The notes: a model not told the origin generated them from the sequence alone. Numbered from the stretch's first letter, positions 21,001 to 33,360 are shown. The stretch: 64,000 nucleotides of DNA from Bicyclus anynana (GCF_947172395.1 NC_069100.1:11870109-11934108), one strand, 5' to 3'. Program-made: numbers and translations.

Positions 21001-23304
21001 CTTTAGCTAAACAACTTTATATTTTAATTTGATTCTTTAACCCTTTTCACTTAATATTTTTTGAACGTAACTAATGTCCTAGTCTTGTTGCCCTTCTTAA
21101 AGTAACAATAACGGTAAGCAAGGCAACAAGAACCATATTAATTATATTTATGGATAATGGGAATAGTTGTGGTGCTGGTACTTCCCAAAAGAAACTCTAC
21201 GACTCTGACGATGAAGTGGGAAAGTGTGTCTACTTTGCTGACTGACGACATAATTATAGATGCTACCGACTTTGCTCTATTCAGCCAGAGTAAAGATAAT
21301 TCAGCAATGATGGGCTCATAAGATGTAGATGTGAATACGGACGTATATTTTAGGAGCGACTATTTTTTTCCTCAAACTGAACAACAAATTGAATTGAGAT
21401 AATTCCATTTTTTATTCCTTGTCACAATTACTTTCCAAAACTTATATGTCCTTACGAATAAGAAAATATTTATCTAGGGCTAATAAAAGTATTTACTTAT
21501 ACTTTAGACTTTATAACTTCAACTGTAGGCATAGGATTAATAGGCATATGGTACATAAATTTAACTAAGTATGCATGTAACTTCTATCTATATTCTGAGC
21601 TAAGTTGCTTTGGTTACAATCCACCCTGAGTTTTCTTTTCGTCTATAATTTTTGAAAAGCAGAATATCACATCGATTTTAAATGATATACACAAAGAAGT
21701 ATTCTTACAATGGTTCATTTTGTTGAACATCACTGTCACTTTTAATCTAAGTATCTCCTCACATGGGCCACACGCGACAGCCACAAACGCCGCCAAAAGT
21801 AGCAAGCAAGGGCTACAAGAGTAGCTGAAGCGCACGAAAGCCATTTGTGGCCGGTGGTCGACACTTGCGGTTGGTGGCCGCTACTTTTTTAACCGAGTTC
21901 CAAAAAGGAGGAGGTTCTACGTTCGGCTGTATGTATGTTTTTTTTGCACCTTACCTAACCTATGCATGCAGTATCATAATGGACTGAAACGAAGAAGGTT
22001 TAATTGCGCTGCTTTTGATAATAAAACGTCGTCGTAGAAGACGAATCCGTAGTTATTGGATACATCCAATTTTAACATAGAGGGGTGAGGAATCGTGCTA
22101 GTGGCGTTTTGCGGCGTTTTGTGTCGGCTTTCAGTGGCCGGTGCGGGCCACAAGAAGCGAGCAGCGACAATTGTAGCGTGTGCTTGTAGGTGAGGAAGGA
22201 TAGAGTTAGTGAAGCAGATGTGACAAACCTCTCCATTATATATTAAAGTTAACGAAGGTTAGAAAAGGGTAGAGAAGGGAGCGCTGTCGGGACACCATTG
22301 AACGAGTGTCAGCACGGGAATTAGATTATAGGAATAGTCTACTTAGGACTAATCACCTGGCCTAATTCCTGAGACATTGAGGTACGGGTATGGTATAGTT
22401 TCTAAAAGTATTTTTTCTATTAGAAAATGTATATTTTCAAGCAGCTTTAAATTAATTTCACAAATCAAAACAAAGTTTGACCAAGTATGAAACAAATATT
22501 ATCAAACATTGTCACATATGCAGCTTCGAACGACTTCTTAATATCACTGGTCAATTGTTATTGTTCTTATGAGCTGATTAATTCTTAGAATCGATCTATA
22601 TAGAGCTGTTTAAACATATTGACTTAAAAAAACATGTTTTTACTTTAGCGATCACCTACTCAAAATCTACCTACTAGAGCGAATTAGTCAAATGTTTCAA
22701 GAAATCTAAGTTTGATGCTTTTAATTGCTGCATCTTACGTTAAAATTGGTTAAGCTGTTTAAAAGTTATAAGACATTTATATTACGTCCACACGCACCCT
22801 CACTTTTACCGACAGACAGACACCATCGTAAAATAGTAGCTTCCTAGGGCCTCACTACGCAAAGATTCGATGAGAACTCGTTTTTCAAAAAAAACGCCAA
22901 ATTCATATTTTCCCGAGTCCCTTCTAAGTTCTAAGTAACCAGCAGGATACTGAAAATCATTAGCGGTAATTTTCAATGGTCGTAAACATTTTACCATGCA
23001 TGAAAAAAAAAATTAAAAATATCATTAAAATACATTCACCTACAATTTGGATTCAGAGGTATAACGATTGATCGGCATCTTACGCATCGGACGCATCGCA
23101 TCAAATGGATTTTAGTATTTCTTGTATAGAAAGTCGTACAAGTGCATCCACTGATCCGTATCTTACGGATCTCATCGGACGGATTTTATCTACTGTAAAA
23201 TTATAAATCCGTTTGTTACGATGCATCCGATACACTATTAATAACTTAGATGATATCGGGTTGAATAGAAATTATTAAAAAGATTATTTTATGGATAAAA
23301 TGCT
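21001..23304. other. Spacer between pairs 5 and 6
   Basis: No gene is recognised. At about 21750-22190 there are inverted, GC-richer arms (GTGGCCGGTGGTCGACAC facing TCAGTGGCCGGTGCGGGCC) flanking a fragment of the AAAAAGGAGGAGGTTCTAC family at about 21890-21935, probably a MITE with a nested repeat. At about 23070-23230 there is a diverged relative of the MITE at 45215 (CATCGGACGCATCGC, ATCCGTATCTTACGGAT). The rest is AT-rich. Confidence 0.5.
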
Positions 23305-23342
23305 TTTATTTGCTCAATTCATTTAGATTCGTTAGTCGCTTT

Positions 23343-23761
23343 TCAGTATCCTCTGCAGCCGCAGGCGCACTTGCCGGCAATGGACACCTCGCCGCCGGCC
23401 GGCACGATGCCTCCGAACTCCACGGCGCCCAGGATCGGCACTTGTCCACAGACTAGCGTGGTGCCGGCGACCGGCAGCTGGCCGCCGACCGCCACGTCGC
23501 CGATACCCTCGCCGCCGTAGGCTGGCCCGCACGCGGCCGGCGCGGCGAGAGCGGGGGCGGCGAAGGGCGCGGCGAAAGCGGGCGCGTACCCGATACCGCC
23601 GTAGCACTGTCCGAACACGGTCTGAAATACATGACAATTTAAATATACAAATAGTCCAAAAACAATTGTCTTAACAAGAGAACAATATTGAAAATTCTTT
23701 TGATATTTACCTGTACCAAGCAAGCTTGGACGCAGAGCAGGAGAACGGCGAAGGAGTTCAT
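23343..23761 (-). CDS. Chorion protein class A (A6)
   Basis: Class A eggshell protein of 109 residues. Exon 1 is 23711-23761 ([17 protein letters not shown]) and exon 2 is 23343-23621, with an 89-bp intron. The first exon 2 codon is Thr (TVFGQCYGG), as in A2 and A7, instead of Ser. The arm is CGPAYGG. The 3' UTR is the same as in A4 down to AATAAA (complement at 23305-23310). TATAAAAG lies at 23819-23826. Confidence 0.96.
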
Positions 23762-24165
23762 GTTGAAGTGTTTGTATTGTACAGAGACGAGACAATGATC
23801 ATATTGAACTTGTGAACCCTTTTATATTAATTGTATTTCTTTATTGGGTAAGAAGAAACATAATTTCGAAACAGCGTTACTTAGTTACTTAGTTGTTACC
23901 TAACAACGTAAGTATATTAATTTGTGTCTATAATTAAAAAAAATACATTTGTTTATAGATTAGTAGACATCGGGACCAATATAATTTGCAGAACTTTTCT
24001 ATCGCTTTTCGTTATTTCGAATAATTTAAAAAGGTCACGTCCGATCATACAGTTATATTTGGTTACTTAATAGTGATAAGGATTGTGCTACATTTTTGTA
24101 TAAAAGGTTAAATTACAGCCTTAAATCCATTCTCAAGTTTACGCTAGAGCAATAAAGAACCCAAA
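23762..24165. promoter_or_regulatory. Shared promoter of pair 6 (A6/B6)
   Basis: A side, minus strand: TATAAAAG at 23819-23826; ATTTCGAA at 23863-23870. B side, plus strand: TCACGT at 24035-24040 in AAGGTCACGTCC, an AGGTCA nuclear-receptor half-site overlap; TGATAAG at 24074-24080; TATAAAAG at 24099-24106. About 272 bp separate the TATA boxes. This is the clearest example of the promoter layout in the window. Confidence 0.85.
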
Positions 24166-25028
24166 ATGATCGCTAAAACCGTACTTTTCGTCTGCGCTCA
24201 GGCTCTTGTGATGCAGGTTAGTGAAATCACAGAATACATAAAAGTAAAGTCCTATGAATGTGCCGAATTATTTTGTGTTTCAAATACTTCCTTTTTATAA
24301 TTCTTACTTACTTCTACGGCGCTACAAATATTTGTGTGTTTTGACTTTCTCAATTCGAATTTAAAGAGCGATCGGACTCATCACCTAGAGGTGGTGGTTC
24401 GATCCCCGTCCCGTTGGTCTAATGTCGTACCCACTCCTAATACAGTCTTTCCGGACTAGTTGGAGGGGAATGGGAATATTGGTCATGTTTAAAAGATTTG
24501 GCAAATATTCTTTAAAAAAAATAAAATTGTTCTTTTCCACACAGATAATATAATTACAGAGATTACGTCTGACTGTTGAGACTTTGCATTGCTAACGGTT
24601 GTAATGAATGTTGTTTCTGTTTGCAGTCTATCTCCGGACAGTGCATCGGCGCTGGCTGGGCCGAAGCCCCCTACCTCGGCTCTTGGGCAAGCGCTCCCTA
24701 CGGTGCCGCCGGTTTCTGCGGCGCCGCGCCCGCTTTCTCCGGCGGCTCTCTCCCAGTGGCCAGCGCCTCCCCTATCCCACCGAACGGAGTGTCCGTGCTG
24801 TCTGAGAACGCTTACTGCGGAGAGCTCGCTGTCCGCGGCGCTCTGCCGTTCTTGGGAACTGTGGGACTAGAGGGCGCCATGCCGTCTGCCGGATCCGGTT
24901 CGGTCGCGTACGGCTGCGGCAACGGAGAGGTCGCCATGCTGACTGAGGACATCGGTGCCACCGCTTATGCCCCATGGGGTTACGGATACGAAGGTCGCGC
25001 TGGATGCGGATGTGGACGTCTCTTCTGA
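24166..25028 (+). CDS. Chorion protein class B (B6)
   Basis: Class B eggshell protein of 150 residues. Exon 1 is 24166-24216 ([17 protein letters not shown]) and exon 2 is 24627-25028. The arm reads [12 protein letters not shown], the central domain LEGAMPSAG, and the tail [19 protein letters not shown], ending in Phe rather than Tyr. The 410-bp intron holds a SINE-4 fragment. No AATAAA is seen downstream; ATTAAA occurs at 25057-25062 and 25067-25072. Confidence 0.95.
24360..24525 (+). mobile_element. SINE-4 fragment in the B6 intron
   Basis: It contains a tRNA-like B box (TGGTTCGATCCCCG) followed by CAGTCTTTCCGGACTAG, AGGGGAATGGGAATATTGG and an A-rich end at about 24515. The tRNA head is incomplete, so this is not a tRNA gene. 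Confidence 0.65.
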
Positions 25029-25369
25029 GAAAGACGTTACTTAATATTTAAAATATATTAAACTGAATTAAAGGACATTTTTGTATTTTATTTGACTTTT
25101 AGTTTTTTTGTTTCCTCAGCACTACAAAGGTACCTACTGAAACACTTTACTACTGAAAAATGATTATGCGAATTGATGATTTCACTGTCGTATCTGGAAA
25201 TACCACTCTATCATAATAGAAAAATCCTGCAGTTGCAATTAATTAAATAAATTTTAATTATTTTTCCATTTTTAGTGAAATATAGATACTACGTGTAAAA
25301 AAATACTTTCATACACAAAATAAAACACCTATTCCATACCATTCCCTCCCCGCCTTAAATTTAAAAATT

Positions 25370-26935
25370 CCTAAACCGAAGAGGAGTTCCCTTAACTGCC
25401 CTTCGTCTTCATCACCAGATACCTAATGACAGTCACATTCCATCTAGGTGGAAAGTTCTCATCAATACAAATTAATCAAGTCCAAACACAAGGTAGCTAC
25501 TGTAAACCGTTAAGGAGTTCCCTTAATTTACCTTTGGTCCTCATCATCAGACCCCTAATGACAGTCACAACCCATCTAGGTGAAAAGTTCTCATTAATAC
25601 AAATTAATCAAGCCCAAACACAAGGTAATTATTGTTGTTAAGGAGTTCCCTAGTCAAAATTTTGGCACTATCATCAGATTGATTCCAAATCATCATTAAA
25701 TTTTAGTGATTAAACAAATTTCATAAAAAAAATTACGAACACGTTAGCCATCTACATAATTTTTGAATTTTTCTCGCAATTTCTCCAGGTTTCCATCATC
25801 AGATTCTGACATGATGAATATGGGACTACATGTGGAGTAATACCCTTTAGAACAAAAAAGGATTTTCAAATCGGTTGAGGCGTTTACATGCATTAAAAAT
25901 AAAATAAAATAAAAAAATCTGTTAAAAAATTTAGTTTCGTAAAATTCAGGCTGTATAGCTTTCTTATCTTTGCTTATCCCCGTTGGGAAAATTAAAGATG
26001 AATTAAAAATGTCGAAAACGGTGTAAACGTTGTAGCAAACTCTTTTTAATAAAGTAATGATTTAATTATTAAAGTTGAATTGTCTAGGTTTTTTAGATAT
26101 AAGTAAATTGACGGGTGGTTAGGGTAGGCCAGGACCGCAGATGGACATTCCCTTTTAGCAGATTGGAAATAATACGTAAGCAAAGTTAGTAGGTAGTTGA
26201 AACAGACTAAAAATTAATAAACGTATTTTCTTTCTTTTATTCTTTCTAGTTCTAGCTAATTCACATCATAAAACTCTTTCCTTCGAATCCCAGAAAATTT
26301 CTGTCGGATAAATCACTTCTGCCTTTTTTTAATCGACTTCAAAAGGAGGGGGTTATCAATTCGTTGGAACCTTTTTTTTATGTATGTCAGGATCTGATGA
26401 TGGAAACCTGGAGAAATCGAGGGGAAATTTCGAATATTATAGGGACAATTAGTGCGTTTCTTAATGTTTTCATTAAGTATTTTAAAGCACTACAATTAAA
26501 TGAAGGTCTGATGTCAATATGATAATGGAGCCGAAGCACAAATGAGGAAACTCCTCATCGATTACAGCAGTTACCTTGTGTTTGGACTTAATTAATTAGT
26601 ATCGATGATCAATTTACCTATAGATGGGTTAGGACTGTAATTAGGGGTCTGGTGATGGAGACGAGCGACAATTAAGGGAACTCCTCAACGGTTTACAGTA
26701 GCTACCTTGTGTTTGGGCTTGATGAATTTGTATTAATGAGAACTTTACATCTAGATGTGTTGTGACTGGGACGAGGGACAGTTAAGGGAACTCGTCAACA
26801 GTTTACAGTAGCTACCTTATGCTGGGACTTGATTAATTTGCATTGATAAGAAGTTTACATCTAGATTTGTTGTGACTGTCATCAGGGGTCTGATGATAAT
26901 TTATTTTGCTAAGAACTTTTCATCCAGATGGATCA
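25370..26935. mobile_element. Foldback-like inverted repeat with internal ~120-bp subunits
   Basis: The left arm (about 25370-25835) has two or more direct subunits of about 120 bp, each with AAGGAGTTCCCT, then TCATCAGACCCCTAATGACA, CATCTAGGTG and CCAAACACAAGGTA. The right arm (about 26385-26935) carries the same subunits inverted, three to four times. The centre is AT-rich, with a CGACTTCAAAAGGAGG block. No coding region is seen. The layout is that of a non-autonomous foldback-type element. Confidence 0.65.
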
Positions 26936-27139
26936 ACACAAACAAAGAACGGGGAATGATGTATGCGAGTAAAGGTTAAAGTAGTATTTTTAAAATTCGT
27001 TTGGTTGATTGTATCGAGCTACTAATCATATGAAAATAACGTCGTAGTTGAAGGACTAATAAAAAAAAATGTTTTTTTTTACACTTATAACATGGTATCA
27101 CTAAAAATTAAAAAATTAAAATTTTTAATAAAAAAGTAC

Positions 27140-27432
27140 AACCGACTTCAAAGTTATTAAAGTTTTTACTAAACTAAAAAGCAATAAAGTTTACTCAGTG
27201 CGATCAGTTTGAAGGCGGTACCAAGTTAGTGATGTATTAATTCAAGCTGTTGAAATCATAAAGATGTAGTATTTTCAGACAGCTCTTTCAGAAACGGCTT
27301 TAATTAACACAGCACTACCTTGGTACCGCCTTCAAACTGATCGCACTGAGCAAACTGAGAAGGTAGCACATACGATGTTATTTTTCGCTTTTTAGTTTAG
27401 TAAAAACTTTTTAATAATTTTGAAGTCAGTTG
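27140..27432. mobile_element. Hairpin MITE (~290 bp)
   Basis: Long terminal inverted repeats: ACCGACTTCAAAGTTATTAA at the left faces AATAATTTTGAAGTCAGTTG at the right. The inner blocks CAGTGCGATCAGTTTGAAGG and CCTTCAAACTGATCGCACTG are perfectly inverted. A diverged arm recurs at about 18525. Confidence 0.75.
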
Positions 27433-27776
27433 TTAAATTTTTTTTGGAACAGAAGATCCTTGTCAAGTACAATTTGGACTGTACTATTCTTTTTGAACAA
27501 TAGTGTTATACACAGAAATGGATGGATGAATCCTTTAAAAAAAAACCACCAGCCTGATGCACTTCCAAGCAAATGACTTGGATCACCTTTTCCATTTTTT
27601 AGTAACAGCACAAATAGCCCCATTTGTGCTGTTGAGTTACTATGAAACTCTGAAATATGTTAGTAGGTACAGTACAGTAGTTGCATCTAAGTTTATAAGA
27701 TCAAATAAAATTCAAAAAATATTGAATGGAATTTAGCTTTTATTTGCTCAGTTCATTAATATTCTTTAGTCCTTGC

Positions 27777-28198
27777 TCAGTATCCTCTGCAGCCGCAGGC
27801 GCACTTGCCGGCAATGGACACCTCGCCGCCGGCCGGCACTATGCCTCCGAACTCCACGGCGCCCAGGATCGGCACTTGTCCACAGACTAGCGTGGTGCCG
27901 GCGACCGGCAGCTGGCCGCCGACCGCCACGTCGCCGATACCCTCGCCGCCGTAGGCTGCCCCGTACGCGGCCGGCGCGGCGAGAGCGGGGGCGGCGAAGG
28001 GCGCGGCGAAAGCGGGCGCGTACCCGATACCGCCGTAGCACTGCCCGAACACGGTCTGAAATACATGACAATTTAAATATTACAAATACTACAAAAAAAA
28101 CACTTGTCTTAGCAAGAGAACAATATAGAAAATTCTTTGATATTTACCTGTACCAAGCAAGCTTGGACGCAGAGCAGGAGAACAGCGAAGGAGTTCAT
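27777..28198 (-). CDS. Chorion protein class A (A7), mosaic
   Basis: Class A eggshell protein of 109 residues. Exon 1 is 28148-28198 and exon 2 is 27777-28055, with a 92-bp intron. The start TVFGQCYGG is the short form of the pair 4-7 group, but the following arm is AAYGAAYGG, the form of A2 and A8, not CGPAYGG. The intron length (92 bp) also matches A8. It reads as a recombinant between the two subfamilies. The AATAAA complement lies at 27739-27744. Confidence 0.96.
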
Positions 28199-28604
28199 GT
28201 TGAAGTGTTTGTATTGTACAGAGACGAGAATACAATGATCGTACCAAGCTTGTGAATGCTTTTATACTAATTGTATTTCCAACTTATTGGGTAAAATGAG
28301 CATGAAAATTTCGAAACGTAGAACGTGCTTGTTTCATTTATAATATTTAAATCATGTTTTAGATGTACTACTATTTGTATGGATAAACCACTACAAATCA
28401 TAACTTTGCATAACTTTAACATAATTTTTTTTATGATTACTGAATTACTTAAAAAGGTCACATCCAATCATACACTAGCCTGAATGTTTAATTTTTCTTT
28501 TACACAATTATGATAAGGATTGTGTTACATTTTTGTATTTAAATGGTTAATTTACAATTTAAAATCCATTCTCAAGTTCACACTCGAGAAATAAAGAATC
28601 CAAA
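28199..28604. promoter_or_regulatory. Shared promoter of pair 7 (A7/B7), altered B side
   Basis: A side, minus strand: TATAAAAG at 28259-28266; ATTTCGAA at 28308-28315. B side, plus strand: TGATAAG at 28511-28517 is kept. The TCACGT position reads TCACAT (28458-28463, AAGGTCACATCC) and the TATA position reads TATTTAAA (28536-28543) instead of TATAAAAG. About 269 bp separate the two. Confidence 0.78.
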
Positions 28605-30955
28605 ATGGTTGCTAAAGCCGTACTTTTCGTCTGCGCTCAGGCTCTTGTTATGCAGGTTTGTAAAACCACGGAATAAATATAAAATATAAAATAATAGTGC
28701 TACAAATGTTCCAATTCAATTTGTTTAAAATACTTTTCTTTTGTCAACTTTGCATTACCTACTTACTTCGGCGCTACAACCCTTTTTTTGTCTTTCTTTT
28801 ATTATAGGAGATCAATCTCCTCAATAAGTTATAATAATAATAATAATAATAATAATAATTTATTTATTCATCAGAAAGCAGGTTTACAAAGATTACTTAA
28901 ATATAATAAGACCCTGATACTCTCTACCATAATAATTTGGTGTATGAAAAATTTAAATAGACTATGTATAATCCTAATTTAAAAGCAAACAAATAAAAAA
29001 GAAAACATATGTAATAGCTTATATAATTTAACATTTTAAGATTCAATGATTATGACAAATGTAACTCAAAACTACTGTGACAGATAAAATAAAATAATAG
29101 TCGTAATATATACTGTCAAAATTATTAAACCTTGTTAAATTTAGTGCAAAGTCAAGTAATTATTACCAGTGAAATGTTAAAATGTCAATTAAAATTATGT
29201 CAAACACACATGTCAATTAAAATTATGTCAAAATATTTATCATACGTCAAAAAAAAAAAAAAAGAATATCATTAAAATTTGTAATTTAAATACTCATTTA
29301 AGTTATAGAAACATTTATCCATAAGCATTTTAGAAACCTTACTCTTGAAACTATTTACATTGTCAATCTTATAGATATCTGGTAGTTTGTTATATATTGA
29401 AATTGCACTACAATGTACACTCTTAGCGAACATGTCAAGCCTTTTTGGTGGCATTATTAGCTTATCTTTTCTTCTTCGCCTGACATCACTTAACTCATTG
29501 TAACTTTTAAAATATTTAGGATATCTTTTAACTAGTAATAATATTTCTAATATATACAAACAAGGCAGAGGGAGAACATTAAACCTTTTAAACAAAGGTC
29601 TACATGAGTCAAGCGTGTGCAAGCCACATAAGGCCCTCAAACAAGCCTTTTGCTTAACGAACACAGTGTTTATAAGTACAGAGTTTCCCCATAAGATGAT
29701 TCCATACCTTAGCAGTGAAGAAACATATCCATTATATGCCAACAAAGCTGTTTTGTAACTGTTGGTTTGATATAATCTTCTAAGAACAAATACAAATCTA
29801 TCCAACTTAGCGCATAATTGTTCGATGTGGGATTTCCAATTGCAATATTTATCAGTTATTATCCCCAAGAAAGTTGTAGTTTCTACTTCATTTATAGACG
29901 ACCCTTTATAACTAATTTTGAAATTTGAGGATATGTTGTTATATGGCATATATTGAATAAATTTTGTTTTCTGCATGTTGACTGACAAATTATTTCTGTC
30001 TAACCATTGGATAACTTTTGATAAAGCATCGTTACACTCAAACTCAATAGTTGATCTATCCTTGCCAGTAACGACAATAGTTGTATCATCAGCATACATA
30101 ATGCATCTGTGTTTGATGACATTCGGGAGGTCATTTATATACAAAATAAATAATAAAGGACCTAGGATACTGCCTTGAGGAACACCATATGGATTTTGAA
30201 TTTTAAAATTTGATCGGTATATATTACATCGAAAATTATTTGTATTTAAAATTTCAACACATTGCATTCTATTGCTAAGGTAACTTTCCAACCACTGTAA
30301 ACAACTGTTATGTTCTGTTATGTCCTTCACTTTTTTGACACAGATAATTTCCTCATTATTTTTGATTCTCTCTGAAACAATTTGTATGCTAAGTTTTTTA
30401 AGTCATCTTTTTTCCTGTAGTATCCATTTTGTTGCCTCTTTTTCTCCTTATATAAATTTATTTATAAATATTACAGACATTTAAAGTCTGACTGTTGAAA
30501 CTTTGCATAACAAACGGTTATTATTAATGTTTTTTTTTTACTTGCAGTCTATCTCCGGACAGTGCATCGGCGCTGGCTGGGCCGAAGCCCCCTACCTCGG
30601 CTCTTGGGCAGGCGCTCCCTACGGCGCTGCCGGTTTCTGCGGCGCTGCACCTGGTTTCTCCGGCGGCTCTCTCCCAGTGGCCAGCGCCTCCCCTATCCCA
30701 CCGAACGGAGTGTCCGTGCTGTCTGAGAATGCTTACTGCGGAGAGCTCGCTGTCCGCGGCGCTCTGCCGTTCTTGGGAACTGTGGGACTAGAAGGTGCCA
30801 TGCCATCTGCTGGTTCCGGTTCGGTCGCGTACGGCTGCGGTAACGGAGAGGTCGCCATGCTGACTGAGGACATCGGTGCTGCCGCTTATGCCCCATGGGG
30901 TTACGGATACGAAGGTCGCGCTGGATGCGGATGTGGATGTGGACGTTTCTACTGA
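28605..30955 (+). CDS. Chorion protein class B (B7), LINE in intron
   Basis: Class B eggshell protein of 152 residues. Exon 1 is 28605-28655 ([17 protein letters not shown]) and exon 2 is 30548-30955. The arm has AAPGFSGG, as in B4; the central domain has LEGAMPSAG; the tail is [21 protein letters not shown] in two parts (Trp arm as B6, extra Cys-Gly unit). The intron is 1892 bp, the longest in the cluster, because an antisense non-LTR retrotransposon has inserted. Both splice sites and the frame are intact. AATAAA lies at 30987-30992. Confidence 0.94.
28831..30360 (-). mobile_element. Non-LTR retrotransposon with intact RT C-terminal frame, in the B7 intron
   Basis: The minus-strand frame 29272-30330 (352 codons) encodes the second half of a reverse transcriptase. 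GVPQGSILGPLLF is followed by the catalytic YADD motif, then LSVNMQKTKF, FLGIITDKYCNWKSHI and a C-terminal LALCGLHTLDSCRPLFKR-like region. The endonuclease and N-terminal RT are missing (5' truncation). The 3' end is an (AAT)n tail, seen as ATAATAATA at 28831-28860. It is related to the element at 55448-56660. The frame has no stops, so the insertion is probably recent. Confidence 0.85.
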
Positions 30956-32599
30956 GAAAGACGATAATGTTTGCCATAAATTTAATAATAAACTGAATTG
31001 AAGCAATTTGTATTTTGATTGACAAAGTCTTTTGTTGTCTCAGCGCTACGTTAACACGTATAGGTCCTCTATATATAATCCTCTTTTAACTAATTAATTA
31101 ATGGTTATGTAATTAAACGATTTCTCTGGTGTAGTTTGAAATACTTTTCTACATAAAATCAATGGAAATAAATTGAGTACGGGGTACAGGGCAATTTAGG
31201 ATTTAATGACATTACTAAATTGAAGCATGCTTACCTCAGTTTAACCAAGCGTTCAAACCTGCTAAAGTACTCATAGTTCGCTATTTTCTTGGAAATAGTT
31301 CATTTAAGTCCTAATCAAGGGTTGACTTATTGATATTGATAAATATAACAATTATTTATAATTCTCGGTAGGTATACTCAAACCCATTCAGTAATTGTCC
31401 CTGAACCAGGAACAAAGATCAGTACAAAAGTTCGATCAGCTTTTGTCGGTTTTCCCCCTGGCCTAAAACTAAATTAAAACCCTACCTTTAGTAAGTCTTA
31501 TGTTTTTATTTGATCTTTCTATCAGTCTAATACCTACATAGAGGAGCTCAAATTTCGTTTCCAAGATTGGGCATTAAAGCTCCCTCGGTAGTCAAATGAG
31601 AATTTGAAAAATTGGACGACATTTGAGAGTGGACCAGACTCGACTCGACCCACAACTAAAACGCATTGTCGAAAACAAGAAAGATTTTTGCATACTGACC
31701 AACAATCTCAAATATTTGGATGGCACCACGTGATGATGATGATCATTCTTGGTAGGAATCTAATGTTAAAAGTTTATATAAAAAATGTTGATACTTGTTT
31801 TTCTCTTTTCAGTTCATTACGCTTAAGTTTGCTTAAGTTTCGGGTTATAATATTACGTATATTATACAGGGTGTCCCGTAATTAATGGATAACACGCAAT
31901 TAGTAGATACACGATCTAATTAACTAAAACTACTTAATTTAAATAGTTTTCCGAAAATTTCTAGGGTGACCAAGTTACTATAATTTTATTTCAGATTTTT
32001 CAATTTCTTCTATCTTGAATTAGTTTCTTCAATACTGTAGCTGCTGTAGTTAAGATTTTAAAGATCTAATTTTTGTATAATATTACGGATTAAATTACCA
32101 ATGTTATGATACTATTTTTAAAAATATTGTTTTATTTGAGAAGAACCTTTTTACTACATAATAATTATATTTCTTTCAATAAGATGACATATTACAAAAA
32201 GCTGTCCCGTAAAAATAATGTATTAAACTGAAGCGTACGACCATTTTAAAAACTTGTACAGTTATCGGGATTTATAAATTGGTATAAAACTTGTGTCTAC
32301 TCTTTGTAGTTACAAAGTTGCTGGCAATTAAATGTATTGTTGTATAAAGTGGCGTTGAATTTCCAATACTAGAAAAAAACTTTGAAGGGTGCACATTCCT
32401 ACGTTTTTCTTCAAAATGTATTACAATATGCCTACTAACAAAAAAAATACTCTTACTAATCAGATCTGTAGTATGTCAAAATGCTTGTTTATTCAATGAA
32501 TAGATCATTTTACGAAATAAATTTTTCATAATCCTTATCAGCCTTTTTAAGTGGTCTATAACAAAGAGACTATTCTGCATAAAATTTGGAAAGACAGGA

Positions 32600-33180
32600 A
32601 CATCTCCTAAAACACAAAAATGCGTCTTGTCCGGTCTCTAATCTTTCCAATATTCACATATGCAGCTGAGACATGGACTATCAAATCAGCTGATCTGCAT
32701 CGCATAGATGCCTTTGAGATGTGGTGCTGGCGAAGAATGCTCCGTATTCCGTGGACAGCGCATAGGACCAATGCATCGGTGTTGAAACAACTCAACATCT
32801 CGAAAAGACTTTCCACCACCTGTCTTCAGAGGATCCTCGAGTACTTCGGTCACATTGCCAGGAGAGAAGGAGATAACCTAGAGAAACTTGTTATCACTGG
32901 CAAAGTGGAAGGAAAGAGACCTCGGGGACGTAGCCCGATGCGTTGGTCAGATCAAATCCGCACCACTCTCGATACAAAAGTACACGATGCTCTACAAGTC
33001 GCGAATAGCCGAGCCGCATGGCGTGACATCGTGCGGAAAAAAGTTATGAATGTGTGATAGGGGTCACGACCCTCAGTAATGAGGAACACGACGCGGAGAG
33101 AGATAACAAAGAGACAATCCTTGTATGAGAGGAGATTTAAACCCACCAAGCTGCTTCAACGCGAGTTGGTGGGTTTAGTT
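32600..33180 (+). mobile_element. RTE-like LINE, C-terminus and 3' UTR
   Basis: The open frame 32620-33057 is the typical RTE/BovB-type C-terminal region: LIFPIFTYAAETWTI, then AFEMWCWRRMLRIPWT, YFGHIARREG and GKRPRGRSPMRWSDQI. The RT core is missing. The 3' UTR runs to about 33180. This is a different, better preserved family than the GATGAT-tailed ends elsewhere. Confidence 0.85.
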
Positions 33181-33275
33181 TATAATGTTTGACTATATAA
33201 TTATCATTTTCAGATGTTAAAGTCGATGACCAGAATAGACGCATTAACGTGAGTCTCATAAAATAACCAGCGATG

Positions 33276-33360
33276 CTTCATTTATTGAATAAACAAGCAT
33301 TTGATGTCACAACAGATCTCTGTAGTAAATCAAATGCTTGTTTATTTAATAGAAATAGTT
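33276..33360. repeat. Palindrome (MITE-like)
   Basis: TTTATTGAATAAACAAGCAT faces ATGCTTGTTTATTTAATAG around a short centre with AGATCTCTGTAGT. A single arm (CAAAATGCTTGTTTATTCAA) also occurs near 32478, on the other side of the RTE-like element, so the LINE may lie inside an older copy. Confidence 0.55.

Noticed and set aside
28831..28862. CRISPR-like or regulatory role for the ATAATAATA run
   Set aside because: It is the 3' microsatellite tail of the antisense LINE; the related LINE at 55448 has the same tail.
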